From Pseudobdellovibrionaceae bacterium (GTDB lineage: Bacteria; Bdellovibrionota; Bdellovibrionia; Bdellovibrionales; Bdellovibrionaceae), in contig JAHBUS010000014.1 in NCBI GenBank assembly GCA_019637955.1, positions 1-44,781 of the forward strand: 44,781 bases of DNA, read 5' to 3'. Made by a program: the position numbers and the translations under genes. This document shows positions 1 to 7,145 of this stretch, piece after piece; position 1 is the first letter of the stretch; each line of letters opens with the position of its first letter. Under the pieces are notes generated by a model, which saw only the letters and a program-made list of their open reading frames with translations, did not search any database and had not been told where the DNA came from.

Positions 1-55
1 AGTCTTTGTTTTGAATTGAATTTCACTCAAAAAATCAATCACGAAAACGCTTCCG

Positions 56-76
56 ACTAGCAAACGATTTGCTAGT
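56..76. repeat. 9-bp inverted repeat downstream of the first gene
   Basis: ACTAGCAAA (56-64) and TTTGCTAGT (68-76) are perfect reverse complements around a 3-base centre. TTGCTAGTG occurs again at 81-89, directly repeating 69-77. The element lies just past the stop of the minus-strand gene at 91-669. It could be a transcript-end hairpin or a protein-binding dyad; no clear T-run follows, so a simple terminator is not favoured. Confidence 0.5.
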
Positions 77-90
77 GGTATTGCTAGTGT

Positions 91-669
91 CTAGCCAGCG
101 CGTTCGCGCTTATCATTCATCCATTGCTCGATGGACTCAACACCACGGCTCAAGTAGATCGGCGCTGTTAGAGGGTTCTTAAGCCACGCTTCCATCTCGC
201 CAAAGTCCACGGGTCGCTCCCATGAAGGATAGCTGACTTCTTTCATTGCACGAGAAATGCTGTTGAAGATGTACTGTTGATTCGCAATGAAAACGACGAT
301 CTCAATTTCTTTGGTGGCGGCGAAGCTGTTCATCACTTTCTTGTACCGATCAAAAGTCTTCTTCGATTGCTCGATCTCAAGAGCCACCGTGCCGAACTTT
401 GCGGGGCTTGAAAGCCGCAAGGTCAGGTCGGGAAACTTAGCATCCTTGCCATCCTGTGTGGTTTTCATCCACAGCCAGTTCTTGCGTTTCAACTCAGCTT
501 CCGTCGTAAAGCCATCCAACACCTTTTCACGCTCAAGGCTTAAAATGATGTTCGCGACTTTCTCGTCATGGTCGAATTGACCAAGATGAGGTTTCGTAAC
601 AGCCACGATCCCGCGTCGCTCAAGTTCCGCCAACGAGCGATTTCCTAAAATCAGAACGTCGGGCAGCAT
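91..669 (-). CDS. replication-relaxation-like protein, probably N-terminally truncated
   Basis: 192 aa. The order 'GQFDHDEKV', then a Pro-Asp ('KFPDLTLRL'), then 'ALEIEQSKKTFDRYKKV' resembles the nuclease-like part of plasmid/mobile-element replication-relaxation (Replic_Relax) proteins, where a conserved His-Asp and an acidic-basic helix follow a winged helix. Here the protein starts near the end of what would be the winged helix (RSLAELERRGI), so 60-100 residues seem missing. The frame stays open upstream to about 778 but has no ATG and no obvious ribosome-binding site. No signal peptide or membrane segment. Likely a mobile-element gene; the family call is from pattern only. Confidence 0.5.
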   Translation of the reverse strand: MLPDVLILGNRSLAELERRGIVAVTKPHLGQFDHDEKVANIILSLEREKVLDGFTTEAELKRKNWLWMKTTQDGKDAKFPDLTLRLSSPAKFGTVALEIEQSKKTFDRYKKVMNSFAATKEIEIVVFIANQQYIFNSISRAMKEVSYPSWERPVDFGEMEAWLKNPLTAPIYLSRGVESIEQWMNDKRERAG

Positions 670-834
670 CTTTGAATCGTGGAGGACGGCAGTATCCGTC
701 CTCCACGAAGCGATGCCAAATCCGCGAGTTCCGGCTATAGGATCGCGTGGTAAAAAAAATATGCCAAAGGGCCTTGCTCAAGAATCCGATTTCCGCCGCA
801 AAGCTGATCTCTTTAAGTGGAACGTGCTTTGTGC

Positions 835-1080
835 TCACTGTGCGTTCCAGCGAGTCGGTTCCGTGATGATGTACTCGAAATGCCCTTCGATGTAGCGGTT
901 GTAGTATCTGTCCCACGAGAACATCCAAAGGCGCAGACTAAAAATGTTCTGTCCGTCTTTGAGATAGGCCATGCCTACGCTCTTGGTTTTCTTTATTTTT
1001 CCGGAGCTGTCTTGCTCGCCCTGATAGACTTGGAAGCGAAAGTATTGACCGGAGTCTTCGATATTGGTTTGATTTTTCAT
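835..1080 (-). CDS. small hypothetical protein
   Basis: 81 aa, starting at an ATG with AGGAT about 6 bases upstream on the minus strand. It lies 9 bases beyond the stop of the sigma-like gene and is probably co-transcribed with it. The product is soluble and rich in aromatic residues (FRFQVYQ, LRLWMFSWDRYYNRYIEG), with no recognised domain. The size and neighbours fit an accessory gene of a mobile element. Unrecognised; real on the basis of start signal and operon position. Confidence 0.5.
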   Translation of the reverse strand: MKNQTNIEDSGQYFRFQVYQGEQDSSGKIKKTKSVGMAYLKDGQNIFSLRLWMFSWDRYYNRYIEGHFEYIITEPTRWNAQ

Positions 1081-1089
1081 ATTTATCCT

Positions 1090-1377
1090 TTAGGCCGCGA
1101 GGCCATTTTTTAATTGATATATTTTTGCTGACTTACCCGTGACAGGTAGGCCCGCGTACTGAAGTAGTCTGACTCTTAAATGGTTGATCGCTGATTGGAT
1201 CAGGTCGTCCGTGGACTGCCAGTTAAGCCTAATTCGGTTGGCAATTTCTTGGATACTCATGTCCTGCCAAAATCGCATTTCGATGACGATTTTTTGCATC
1301 TCCGATAAGTAGGCCAACGCCTCACCAAGCTGAGCGAACTGTTCGTGACTTAACGAGCTTGGCTTCTTTAGGAGCAT
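1090..1377 (-). CDS. sigma-70 region 4-like helix-turn-helix protein
   Basis: 95 aa with a strong AGGAGG ribosome-binding site. Residues about 22-70 (LSEMQKIVIEMRFWQDMSIQEIANRI...SAINHLR) follow the sigma region 4 pattern: 'L.e.q..Vi.mRF...s..EIA' followed by a second helix and a terminal 'LR'. Region 2, the core-binding and -10 part, is absent, so this is a free-standing DNA-binding module and not a complete sigma factor. Its start overlaps the end of the upstream 50-residue gene by 10 bases, so translation is probably coupled. Likely a transcription regulator of the accessory element. Confidence 0.6.
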   Translation of the reverse strand: MLLKKPSSLSHEQFAQLGEALAYLSEMQKIVIEMRFWQDMSIQEIANRIRLNWQSTDDLIQSAINHLRVRLLQYAGLPVTGKSAKIYQLKNGLAA

Positions 1378-1520
1378 AAATCCTCCTGTGAGCCACGCTC
1401 GTTGCTGTTCGGAGTGGGTTTATTGAACTCAATTCGCTTCCATTGTTCTAGTCCGTCCTCGTGAGGCCGGAGTAACTGTGCTGGAAGCTGGCAGAGCCAG
1501 CGCATAAATTTTTTGACCAT
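1368..1520 (-). CDS. small basic hypothetical protein upstream of the sigma-like gene
   Basis: 50 aa. The ATG at 1520 is chosen because AAGGAGG lies 6-12 bases upstream. A longer in-frame start at 1568 exists but lacks that signal. The product begins MVKKFMRWLCQL and is short and basic, with no recognised domain. Its stop overlaps the start of the sigma-like gene, whose ribosome-binding site is inside this gene. It could be a leader peptide controlling the downstream gene or a small partner protein. Confidence 0.45.
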   Translation of the reverse strand: MVKKFMRWLCQLPAQLLRPHEDGLEQWKRIEFNKPTPNSNERGSQEDLCS

Positions 1521-1801
1521 GTGGCCTCCTTCTTTTTGGAGAGCTTCATTGCTCTCTTGAGAAGGCATATTTCAAGAGGCGCACCAGTGCGCCAGATTGA
1601 GCGCAAACTATTGTTATCTTTCGTTTTTTGCGAATCCGAAGATTTTCGGCTCAGGATTATTTATCGAATTTTGACCGCAGTTACGATCAGCACGCAGTAC
1701 GAACTAAATAAAAATCAGATAGTTAAGACGAAGTTGGAAATGCGATCAGTGTTGAGTTTCCGATCAATGACAAATCAACTCAGATCAACGAATTTTTTAG
1801 A
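1521..1801. other. gene-free upstream region of the small-gene unit
   Basis: About 280 AT-rich bases without a credible gene. They contain the GGCGCA hairpin (listed separately) and a second small dyad CCGAA-GATT-TTCGG at 1636-1649. The region should hold the promoter of the minus-strand unit 1520 to 91, but I could not place -35 and -10 boxes convincingly. Confidence 0.4.
1578..1593. promoter_or_regulatory. 6-bp-arm dyad upstream of the small-gene operon
   Basis: GGCGCA (1578-1583), loop CCAG, TGCGCC (1588-1593): a perfect dyad about 60 bases upstream of the ATG at 1520. It could be an operator for an autoregulator such as the sigma-like protein, or a 5' leader hairpin. Position and symmetry are seen; the function is inferred. 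Confidence 0.35.
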
Positions 1802-1912
1802 TTAGCTTACGGTAAGAACTGGCTTGGGCATCACTCTAATACCCATTGCGAGGCACTTGTCCTGAATGGTCTTTGAGTTGTAGGAGTTTGTAATCAGGAT
1901 TGTATTACCTCG
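1802..1912 (-). pseudogene. C-terminal fragment of a response-regulator receiver domain
   Basis: The minus strand reads 'TILITNSYNSKTIQDKCLA' then 'GIRVMPKPVL' and a stop at 1802. This looks like strand beta-4, helix 4 and the conserved Lys-Pro of beta-5 in a receiver domain. The frame meets a stop upstream and the phospho-acceptor half is absent, so this is a remnant. It lies on the same strand as, and about 240 bases beyond, the histidine kinase at 2151-3416, so it may be what is left of that kinase's partner. Confidence 0.4.
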
Positions 1913-1916
1913 TTGT

Positions 1917-2069
1917 TCGACGCCACAAGAATATCTAGAGCGCGCAATAGCTGCGGGTGCCAAAATTCTCTCACCTTTGGAAAGACGCGATTGGGGCGAC
2001 GAGGCGCCCTACGTTGCTGATTTAGACGGGCACATAATAGCCTTCGCCCGTCGGCTTGACCGCAGTTAA
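1917..2069 (+). pseudogene. C-terminal fragment of a VOC (glyoxalase/bleomycin-resistance fold) protein
   Basis: Plus-strand codons from 1917 read 'STPQEYLERAIAAGAKILS', then 'WGDEAPYVADLDGHIIAFA' and a stop at 2067-2069. The Trp-Gly, Tyr-x-x-Asp and Asp-Gly-His spacing is the classic last beta-alpha-beta unit of VOC proteins. No start codon or N-terminal half is present: upstream, the sequence switches at once to the opposite-strand receiver fragment. It is a decayed gene joined at a rearrangement point. Confidence 0.55.
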
Positions 2070-2150
2070 CCAGTTCATGCGCGTTGGATTCTGGATCCCC
2101 TGCCATTGTGGCAACTTACCAAAAAGGGCTACATTGAGATCGATAAGAAT

Positions 2151-3416
2151 TTATTTTGTCTTCGCTACGGGAATCCAGAAGCTAAAAGTAGATCCTTTTC
2201 CGACTTCGCTACTCATAGATATTTGACCACCGTGTTGCTCGACGATCTTCTTAACAATCGCAAGCCCAATTCCCGAACTGCTTTCTCCTTCAGTTGGACG
2301 AACACTAGTTTTTCCAAATTCTTGAAACAGCTTTGGGAATTCGCCCTCGGGAATCCCCAAGCCCTGGTCTATAACATCAACGTGAAGCTGTTCATTGCGA
2401 GCGTTGATAACCAGACGGATACTAGTATCTCGGGCAGAATACTTTACTGCATTTGAAAGCAAGTTATCTATCGCTCGTCGGATTTTTAAAGGGTCAAAGA
2501 AAGTTTTTTCAGGCAAATCGCAACCGCATTCTAATCTGAATGAAATTGATTTTTTAGATGCTAAATCTTGTGCCGCAGTTGCGATTTCGGAAAAGAACTC
2601 TTTTAGAACCACTAGGCATTCTTCTGCTTTGTTTCCGTGAAAATTGAGATGGTTAAGTTCCGCCAATTCATTAAGAAGGTCATGCATATGAAATGCATTT
2701 CTTTGCAAAGTCTCGAAAACTTTCTTGGCATCTTGATCTAGGGCTTCATACCAGGCCTCGTCTTGTGCAATCTGAAGAAAGCCCTGAATGACTCCCAATG
2801 GAGACTTAAGATCGTGGAGAAGCATCCGAACATTCTGACTTGTAGATCTGCCGTGAACCGCCTCCCGGCGAATACGATCTTGACTAATGACGAAGGAGAG
2901 TTCGTCAGCTATCTCGAGATACGTTTCAATATGTTCTGACTTATATGTATCGGGCTTTCCGCTTGAGAAAAACACCACACCGACTGGCGCGCCATCTGAG
3001 TAAACTGGGCAGGTAAGGCTGGACTTAATTCCGTCTTTGAGTGCAAGTTTCGTAGATTCCGATTCGGGCTTTTGAAGGCCATATCGAACTAGGTCATTGA
3101 TAATTCTTGGCTGACCAGTTTCTAAAATCTGCTTTAAGCTACTTCCGGCGAGAGGCCCACTGTATCCAGGACCTAAATTACCACTCGGCAACTTCGACCT
3201 CATCCACTTTGCACAGAGCTGACCGTCTTCAATCAGTGCGATCCCAATACGATCATAGGGAATGATTGTGTCGAGTGAATCAAAGAGAAAGTTGAGGATA
3301 CTTTTGAATTCATCACCAGCAGTTATTTTGTGATTGATCTCCCGCATGAGCCGTCCGAATTGAAACTGTGCCTCTCGTATTTTGGACTGAGATGGACCTT
3401 CAACTGATAGTGACAT
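2151..3416 (-). CDS. GAF-domain sensor histidine kinase
   Basis: 421 aa, cytoplasmic, with no membrane segments. An N-terminal GAF domain spans about residues 30-180. The HisKA H-box is 'LLHDLKSPLGVIQGF' with phospho-His 201. The ATPase domain has the N-box 'DNLLSNAVKYS' near 317, G1 'DQGLGIP' near 350 and G2 'SSGIGLA' near 380, so it is catalytically intact. It is the last gene of the nir/cco minus-strand operon, 30 bases after the SCO gene, which suggests it senses a redox, gas or NO signal through GAF. No intact response regulator is adjacent; only the fragment at 1802-1912 remains. The ligand is unknown. Confidence 0.9.
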   Translation of the reverse strand: MSLSVEGPSQSKIREAQFQFGRLMREINHKITAGDEFKSILNFLFDSLDTIIPYDRIGIALIEDGQLCAKWMRSKLPSGNLGPGYSGPLAGSSLKQILETGQPRIINDLVRYGLQKPESESTKLALKDGIKSSLTCPVYSDGAPVGVVFFSSGKPDTYKSEHIETYLEIADELSFVISQDRIRREAVHGRSTSQNVRMLLHDLKSPLGVIQGFLQIAQDEAWYEALDQDAKKVFETLQRNAFHMHDLLNELAELNHLNFHGNKAEECLVVLKEFFSEIATAAQDLASKKSISFRLECGCDLPEKTFFDPLKIRRAIDNLLSNAVKYSARDTSIRLVINARNEQLHVDVIDQGLGIPEGEFPKLFQEFGKTSVRPTEGESSSGIGLAIVKKIVEQHGGQISMSSEVGKGSTFSFWIPVAKTK

Positions 3417-3446
3417 CTGGACTCTCCTTTGCTTGTGACCGACCTC

Positions 3447-4025
3447 TTAAAGATTCTTTCTTATTTTCTTAATGAATTCTCCTCGAGGTGATTTAATTCC
3501 TTCTTTTTGCGCAACAACTTCGCCATTACTGTTTAAGAAATAAATGATGTTAGAATGGATAAAGTCGCCACTGGGAAGACGCTTATACCGAACACCCAGA
3601 GACGCTGCGAGTTCTGCCACCGCATCGGCGTTCGACACATATAGGCCCCAGTGAGAGGGCAATTTTCTTTTTACGGAAAAGGCCGAAAGTGATTCCGGGG
3701 TCTCTCGGAATGAATCCAAGGAGAAAATCGATACGTCGATCTTGGCTGTTCGCTTTGCATCTACGTCCTTAACGATTTCCTTTAGGTCTTCAACAATGAG
3801 TGGACACGCTGTATCGCATCTCGTGAATAGCATAACTACAATGCGAGGGCTCCCTCGGAGACTGGCCAGCTTCGTGCTTTCTCCCTTTTGATTTTTCCAT
3901 TCTGATTCCAATTGAAAAATGGAAGCGCCCGGCAGCGGAGCTTTTGCCCTTAACTCGGGTCCATGCTCGTCATGCGCAAATGAAGCATTCGAAAAAATCA
4001 GAATCAATAAAAAGATTAACTTCAT
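3447..4025 (-). CDS. SCO1/SenC-family copper chaperone
   Basis: 192 aa with a signal peptide (MKLIFLLILIFSNASFA). The thioredoxin-like fold carries the copper-binding pair in 'TRCDTACPLIV' (Cys-x3-Cys) and the distal His in 'FIHSNIIYFL'. The family delivers copper to, or reduces, CuA/CuB sites of haem-copper oxidases in the periplasm. The ATG at 4025 overlaps the stop of nirV (ATGA), which supports this start over a longer ATG at 4169. Placed behind nirK and nirV and close to ccoI, it probably supplies copper to NirK, the cupredoxin or the cbb3-type oxidase. Confidence 0.9.
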   Translation of the reverse strand: MKLIFLLILIFSNASFAHDEHGPELRAKAPLPGASIFQLESEWKNQKGESTKLASLRGSPRIVVMLFTRCDTACPLIVEDLKEIVKDVDAKRTAKIDVSIFSLDSFRETPESLSAFSVKRKLPSHWGLYVSNADAVAELAASLGVRYKRLPSGDFIHSNIIYFLNSNGEVVAQKEGIKSPRGEFIKKIRKNL

Positions 4026-4759
4026 TTGGGTCCTTCCATATTGTCTCTCACGCATCGAAATCCAAGATTGGCCGAGTCGTATTTGGCAGCGAGGCTGCTT
4101 CGAAAAGCAAATCTCATAAACGTCGCATAAAGCTTTGGATCTTTTGCCTTCAGTGCAGCTCCTCCACAAAAGAGTGAATCAGTCGAAGATCCTCCTCGAG
4201 AATCTCCAGACATAATGGCTTCGGCAAAATTATCGACCCACTCCCAGATAAGGCCGTGCGCATCCTTTACGCCAAATTTATTTCCGGGTTCTTTTCCAAC
4301 ACTTCTTAGTTTTGACCCAGGCTCGGCATACCATTCGAGAATTCTGGCCTCGATTTTTGGATTTTGCGAGTCACTCGCTACCTCCCATTCAGCAATGGTG
4401 GGGAGCCGTTTTCCCTGGGCTGCGCAATACTTTCTAGCGGCAAACCAAGATACGTGTGTGACAGGAAAATTGGCTTCGGATTTTTTAAATGCAGTATCGC
4501 TAGTCCAATGCGAAAGATATCCCCCATCGGCATAGAGTGCTGGAATTTTTGATTTTGCGAACTGAGGATGCTTTTTAATAAATGAGAGAAATTCTTGATT
4601 CGTAACCGGAGTCTCATCAATGAAGAGCGGTCCAACCGCCACGTCGGTTTCACCAGGATCACGAAACACCGGAACGTAAACTTCCCTCGTTAATTTGACT
4701 TCCTTCCCCAGTGCGCTGAGGGAGAAAGCCAAAAATAGAAGGAAGGTTACAGATTTCAT
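4022..4759 (-). CDS. nirV: NirV-like formylglycine-generating-enzyme-fold protein
   Basis: 245 aa with a signal peptide (to about ALG at residue 18). FGE-sulfatase fold landmarks are 'DETPVTNQEFLSFI', 'FPVTHVSWFAARKYCAAQGK', 'RLPTIAEWEVA' and the C-terminal 'NLGFRCVRD'. In several denitrifiers a gene of this family, nirV, lies directly downstream of nirK, as here: start and nirK stop overlap by 4 bases. Its exact role is unknown; a part in NirK maturation or activity has been suggested. True formylglycine synthesis is unlikely since no sulfatase gene is nearby. Confidence 0.85.
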   Translation of the reverse strand: MKSVTFLLFLAFSLSALGKEVKLTREVYVPVFRDPGETDVAVGPLFIDETPVTNQEFLSFIKKHPQFAKSKIPALYADGGYLSHWTSDTAFKKSEANFPVTHVSWFAARKYCAAQGKRLPTIAEWEVASDSQNPKIEARILEWYAEPGSKLRSVGKEPGNKFGVKDAHGLIWEWVDNFAEAIMSGDSRGGSSTDSLFCGGAALKAKDPKLYATFMRFAFRSSLAAKYDSANLGFRCVRDNMEGPK

Positions 4760-6228
4760 TTTACACTTTTCACTTCATCGACCGTAACTGCGTCGCCCTT
4801 ATTGCCGAAGCTATTTCGAACGAATGTTAAAACGCTAGCAATGTCGTCATCCGACAAACCTAGGGCTGGCATAGTGCTGTTATAGGTCTTCTCATTGACG
4901 GTAATTGCACCTTCAAGTCCATGCTTTACGATTCTAATGGAGCGCTTTTTATCCGCCATTAAATAATCAGACTTAGCAATGGGCGGGAATGCATTGGGAA
5001 TACCCTGACCGTTCTCTTGATGGCAGGCTGCGCAGTTTGTTTTGTAGACAATAGCTCCGGCCTTCATGCGCTCCTCGAAATTTGTCGGTGCTGGAGCTTT
5101 TTTCTGATCCATTGAGATGGGCTGAATCGCTTGGCCTTCCGGAAGGTAAATCGCATCTACTGTTTTTCCCGTATAGATTCTTGGATTGTTTTCTCCTTCA
5201 ACTTTTAACATGCCAATTGCGCCTTTGTTGAAAGCGCGAAAGAGAGAGTGGTCCACCAGAATTAGATTTCCAGGACCGTCCACTTTGAAATCAACCGTTG
5301 CGGCGCCGCCTGCCGGTACAATAGTAGTTTGGACATTTTTTTGATTCGGGATGATGCCGCCCTCTTGATAGACGTGATCAAAAATTTCTCCAATGACATG
5401 GAAAGAGGAAATAAGACCGGGGCCACCGTTACCGACAAAAAGCCTCACTGTTTGTCCTATGTCCGCTTTTAGAGATTGCTCTCCTGCAATTGCGCCAACC
5501 GCACCATTAAAAACGACATATTCGGGCTGCTCGCGAATCGCTTTTTCCATATCAAACGATTGAAGGCCTCTCTCGCCAAATTTGCCTTTGGTGTAGAACT
5601 CGCCCTGAACGACGTAGTACTCGCGGTCGACTTTTGGCAGTCCCTCTTCGGGCTCAACAAGAATTAAGCCGTACATGCCATTGCCCACATGCATACCGAC
5701 AGGAGCGGTCGCGCAGTGGTAAATATAAAGTCCGGGGTTTAGCGCTCTAAAAGAGAAAGTGGATTTGTGTCCCGGAGCCGTGAATGATCCCTCGGCGCCG
5801 CCTCCCTGACCCGTGACTGCGTGAAGATCGATATTGTGCGGAACTTTATTAGAAGGGTGATTCGCCAAAGTAAAGTCGACGTAATCGCCGACCCGGATTC
5901 TGAGCATCGGCCCTGGAACAGTTCCGCCGAAAGTCCAAAAAGTGTAATCCACACCATCAGAAAGCTTCATTATCGTTTCACGAACTTCAACTTCGATAGC
6001 AACACGTGCGGGCGTTTTTCTGGTAATTGGTGGTGGAACTTGTGGCGGTGGAAGTAGTTTGAAAGTTTCTTTCGGGAGCTTATCCAGATCGATATCATCG
6101 GCGGCAACTTTGGCAGAAGAAGCTTCCCACTTGCCTCCGGCGCTTCTGTCGAAACAAGAAACCAAAGCAACGGTTGCGAAAACGCCAATTGCTACAGCCA
6201 CCAATGTTATTAAAGATTTTTTTTTCAT
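4756..6228 (-). CDS. nirK: copper nitrite reductase (class II, AniA-like) with C-terminal cytochrome c domain; lipoprotein
   Basis: 490 aa. A lipobox LVSC gives an anchored Cys25. Two cupredoxin domains follow. Type 1 copper ligands are His131, Cys172, His180 and Met185. Type 2 ligands are His136, His171 and His327, and catalytic Asp134 and His277 are present. The loop 'HCATAPVGMHVGNGMYG' is the short class II/AniA version. Residues about 385-490 form a cytochrome c with CAACH (399-403) and a likely distal Met453. It reduces nitrite to NO in the periplasm; the tethered haem should feed electrons to the type 1 copper, as in three-domain Ralstonia-type enzymes. An AGGGGGAG ribosome-binding site precedes the ATG. 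Confidence 0.97.
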   Translation of the reverse strand: MKKKSLITLVAVAIGVFATVALVSCFDRSAGGKWEASSAKVAADDIDLDKLPKETFKLLPPPQVPPPITRKTPARVAIEVEVRETIMKLSDGVDYTFWTFGGTVPGPMLRIRVGDYVDFTLANHPSNKVPHNIDLHAVTGQGGGAEGSFTAPGHKSTFSFRALNPGLYIYHCATAPVGMHVGNGMYGLILVEPEEGLPKVDREYYVVQGEFYTKGKFGERGLQSFDMEKAIREQPEYVVFNGAVGAIAGEQSLKADIGQTVRLFVGNGGPGLISSFHVIGEIFDHVYQEGGIIPNQKNVQTTIVPAGGAATVDFKVDGPGNLILVDHSLFRAFNKGAIGMLKVEGENNPRIYTGKTVDAIYLPEGQAIQPISMDQKKAPAPTNFEERMKAGAIVYKTNCAACHQENGQGIPNAFPPIAKSDYLMADKKRSIRIVKHGLEGAITVNEKTYNSTMPALGLSDDDIASVLTFVRNSFGNKGDAVTVDEVKSVK

Positions 6229-6258
6229 TCTTAAGCTCCCCCTACCTCATCGTAGAAA

Positions 6259-6696
6259 TTATTTTACAGTTAAAATGCCCTTCATCGTCATCGCATGGCC
6301 TGGAAATGTACAAACAAATGGATAATCACCAGGTTTTGTAGGAGCCACGAACTCAATCGTGTCGCTTTTTTTGGGATCTACGAGTTTTGTATGGGCAAGT
6401 ACATTCGGTCCGAGTGCAAGCCAACCTTTTGCAGCGCCAGCAGTGATACTATCTTGCGCAATTTTATCAGCGGTGCCCGGCATAACTAATACCCAGTTAT
6501 GCTGCATTCCCGAAGTGTTGTTGAGAGTGAGCTTTACTTTCTCTCCCGCTTTCACAGTGAGAGCTGTTTTATCGAACAACAGCTGCTCACCTTTTGGAGC
6601 AATAGTTAAACTTGCTGCTTCAGCAGCGGATGCCATCAACAGCGTGAAAAACACGCTAGCTGCAATAGCCATAAGTTTGTGTGATTTTGATTTCAT
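6259..6696 (-). CDS. azurin-like periplasmic cupredoxin
   Basis: 145 aa with a signal peptide ending near AEA (residue 27). Type 1 copper ligands are His66 ('GMQHNWVLV'), Cys129, His134 and Met138 in 'CTFPGHAMTM', with azurin spacing Cys-x4-His-x3-Met. The N-terminal disulfide of classical azurin is absent. It is a small soluble electron carrier, probably shuttling electrons from the bc1 complex or a cytochrome to NirK or the oxidase. Its start overlaps the nsrR stop by 4 bases, and nirK begins 30 bases after its stop. Confidence 0.93.
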   Translation of the reverse strand: MKSKSHKLMAIAASVFFTLLMASAAEAASLTIAPKGEQLLFDKTALTVKAGEKVKLTLNNTSGMQHNWVLVMPGTADKIAQDSITAGAAKGWLALGPNVLAHTKLVDPKKSDTIEFVAPTKPGDYPFVCTFPGHAMTMKGILTVK

Positions 6697-7133
6697 AGGA
6701 TCTCCTTCAGGTTGTTGTTAATATTAGTTTTATTCGAAATAGGTGTCACATCGTTTAGCGTTGTCTGAGACAGAGAATTCAGAAATGCATGCAACGCATC
6801 AGAAAGGCTCCTTTTGAGCGAGCAACGGCTTCGATAGAGACATTCACAATTCTGACCAGAAAAGCATTGGGCGATATAAAAAGAAGGCTCTGTCTTCATT
6901 ATGATGTCCTTAAGACTTCGGCGCCCCGTTTCATCCTTGATCACTAGGCCGCCGGTTCTCCCTCGGGATGTCTCAATAAAATCTAATTTAGCGAGTTGGT
7001 TCGAGACTTTGATTAGGTTATTTTTCGACACCCCAACTTTTTCCGAAAGCTCATTCAAAGTGATAAGCCTTTTCTGCTCATTTAAGTACATGAGCACTCT
7101 TAGCGAATAATCAGTATGATCTGTTAAGCGCAT
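6693..7133 (-). CDS. nsrR: Rrf2-family NO-sensing repressor, NsrR-like
   Basis: 146 aa. The N-terminal winged helix is typical of Rrf2 proteins ('MRLTDHTDYSLRVLMYLNE', 'GVSKNNLIKVSNQLAKL', then 'RGRTGGL'). A Cys cluster in 'CFSGQNCECLYRSRCSLKRSL' is positioned as the iron-sulfur ligands of NsrR. The family binds an Fe-S cluster that reacts with NO and releases DNA. It sits inside the operon it probably controls, which implies autoregulation. The C-terminal tail after 'TLND' is Asn/Thr-rich and variable. IscR or RirA are less likely given the denitrification context. Confidence 0.9.
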   Translation of the reverse strand: MRLTDHTDYSLRVLMYLNEQKRLITLNELSEKVGVSKNNLIKVSNQLAKLDFIETSRGRTGGLVIKDETGRRSLKDIIMKTEPSFYIAQCFSGQNCECLYRSRCSLKRSLSDALHAFLNSLSQTTLNDVTPISNKTNINNNLKEIL

Positions 7134-7145
7134 TTTGCATGTCCT

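Noticed and set aside
1894-2106. 70-aa minus-strand frame across the scar region
   Set aside because: It runs antisense to the recognisable VOC fragment and has no ribosome-binding site or natural composition.
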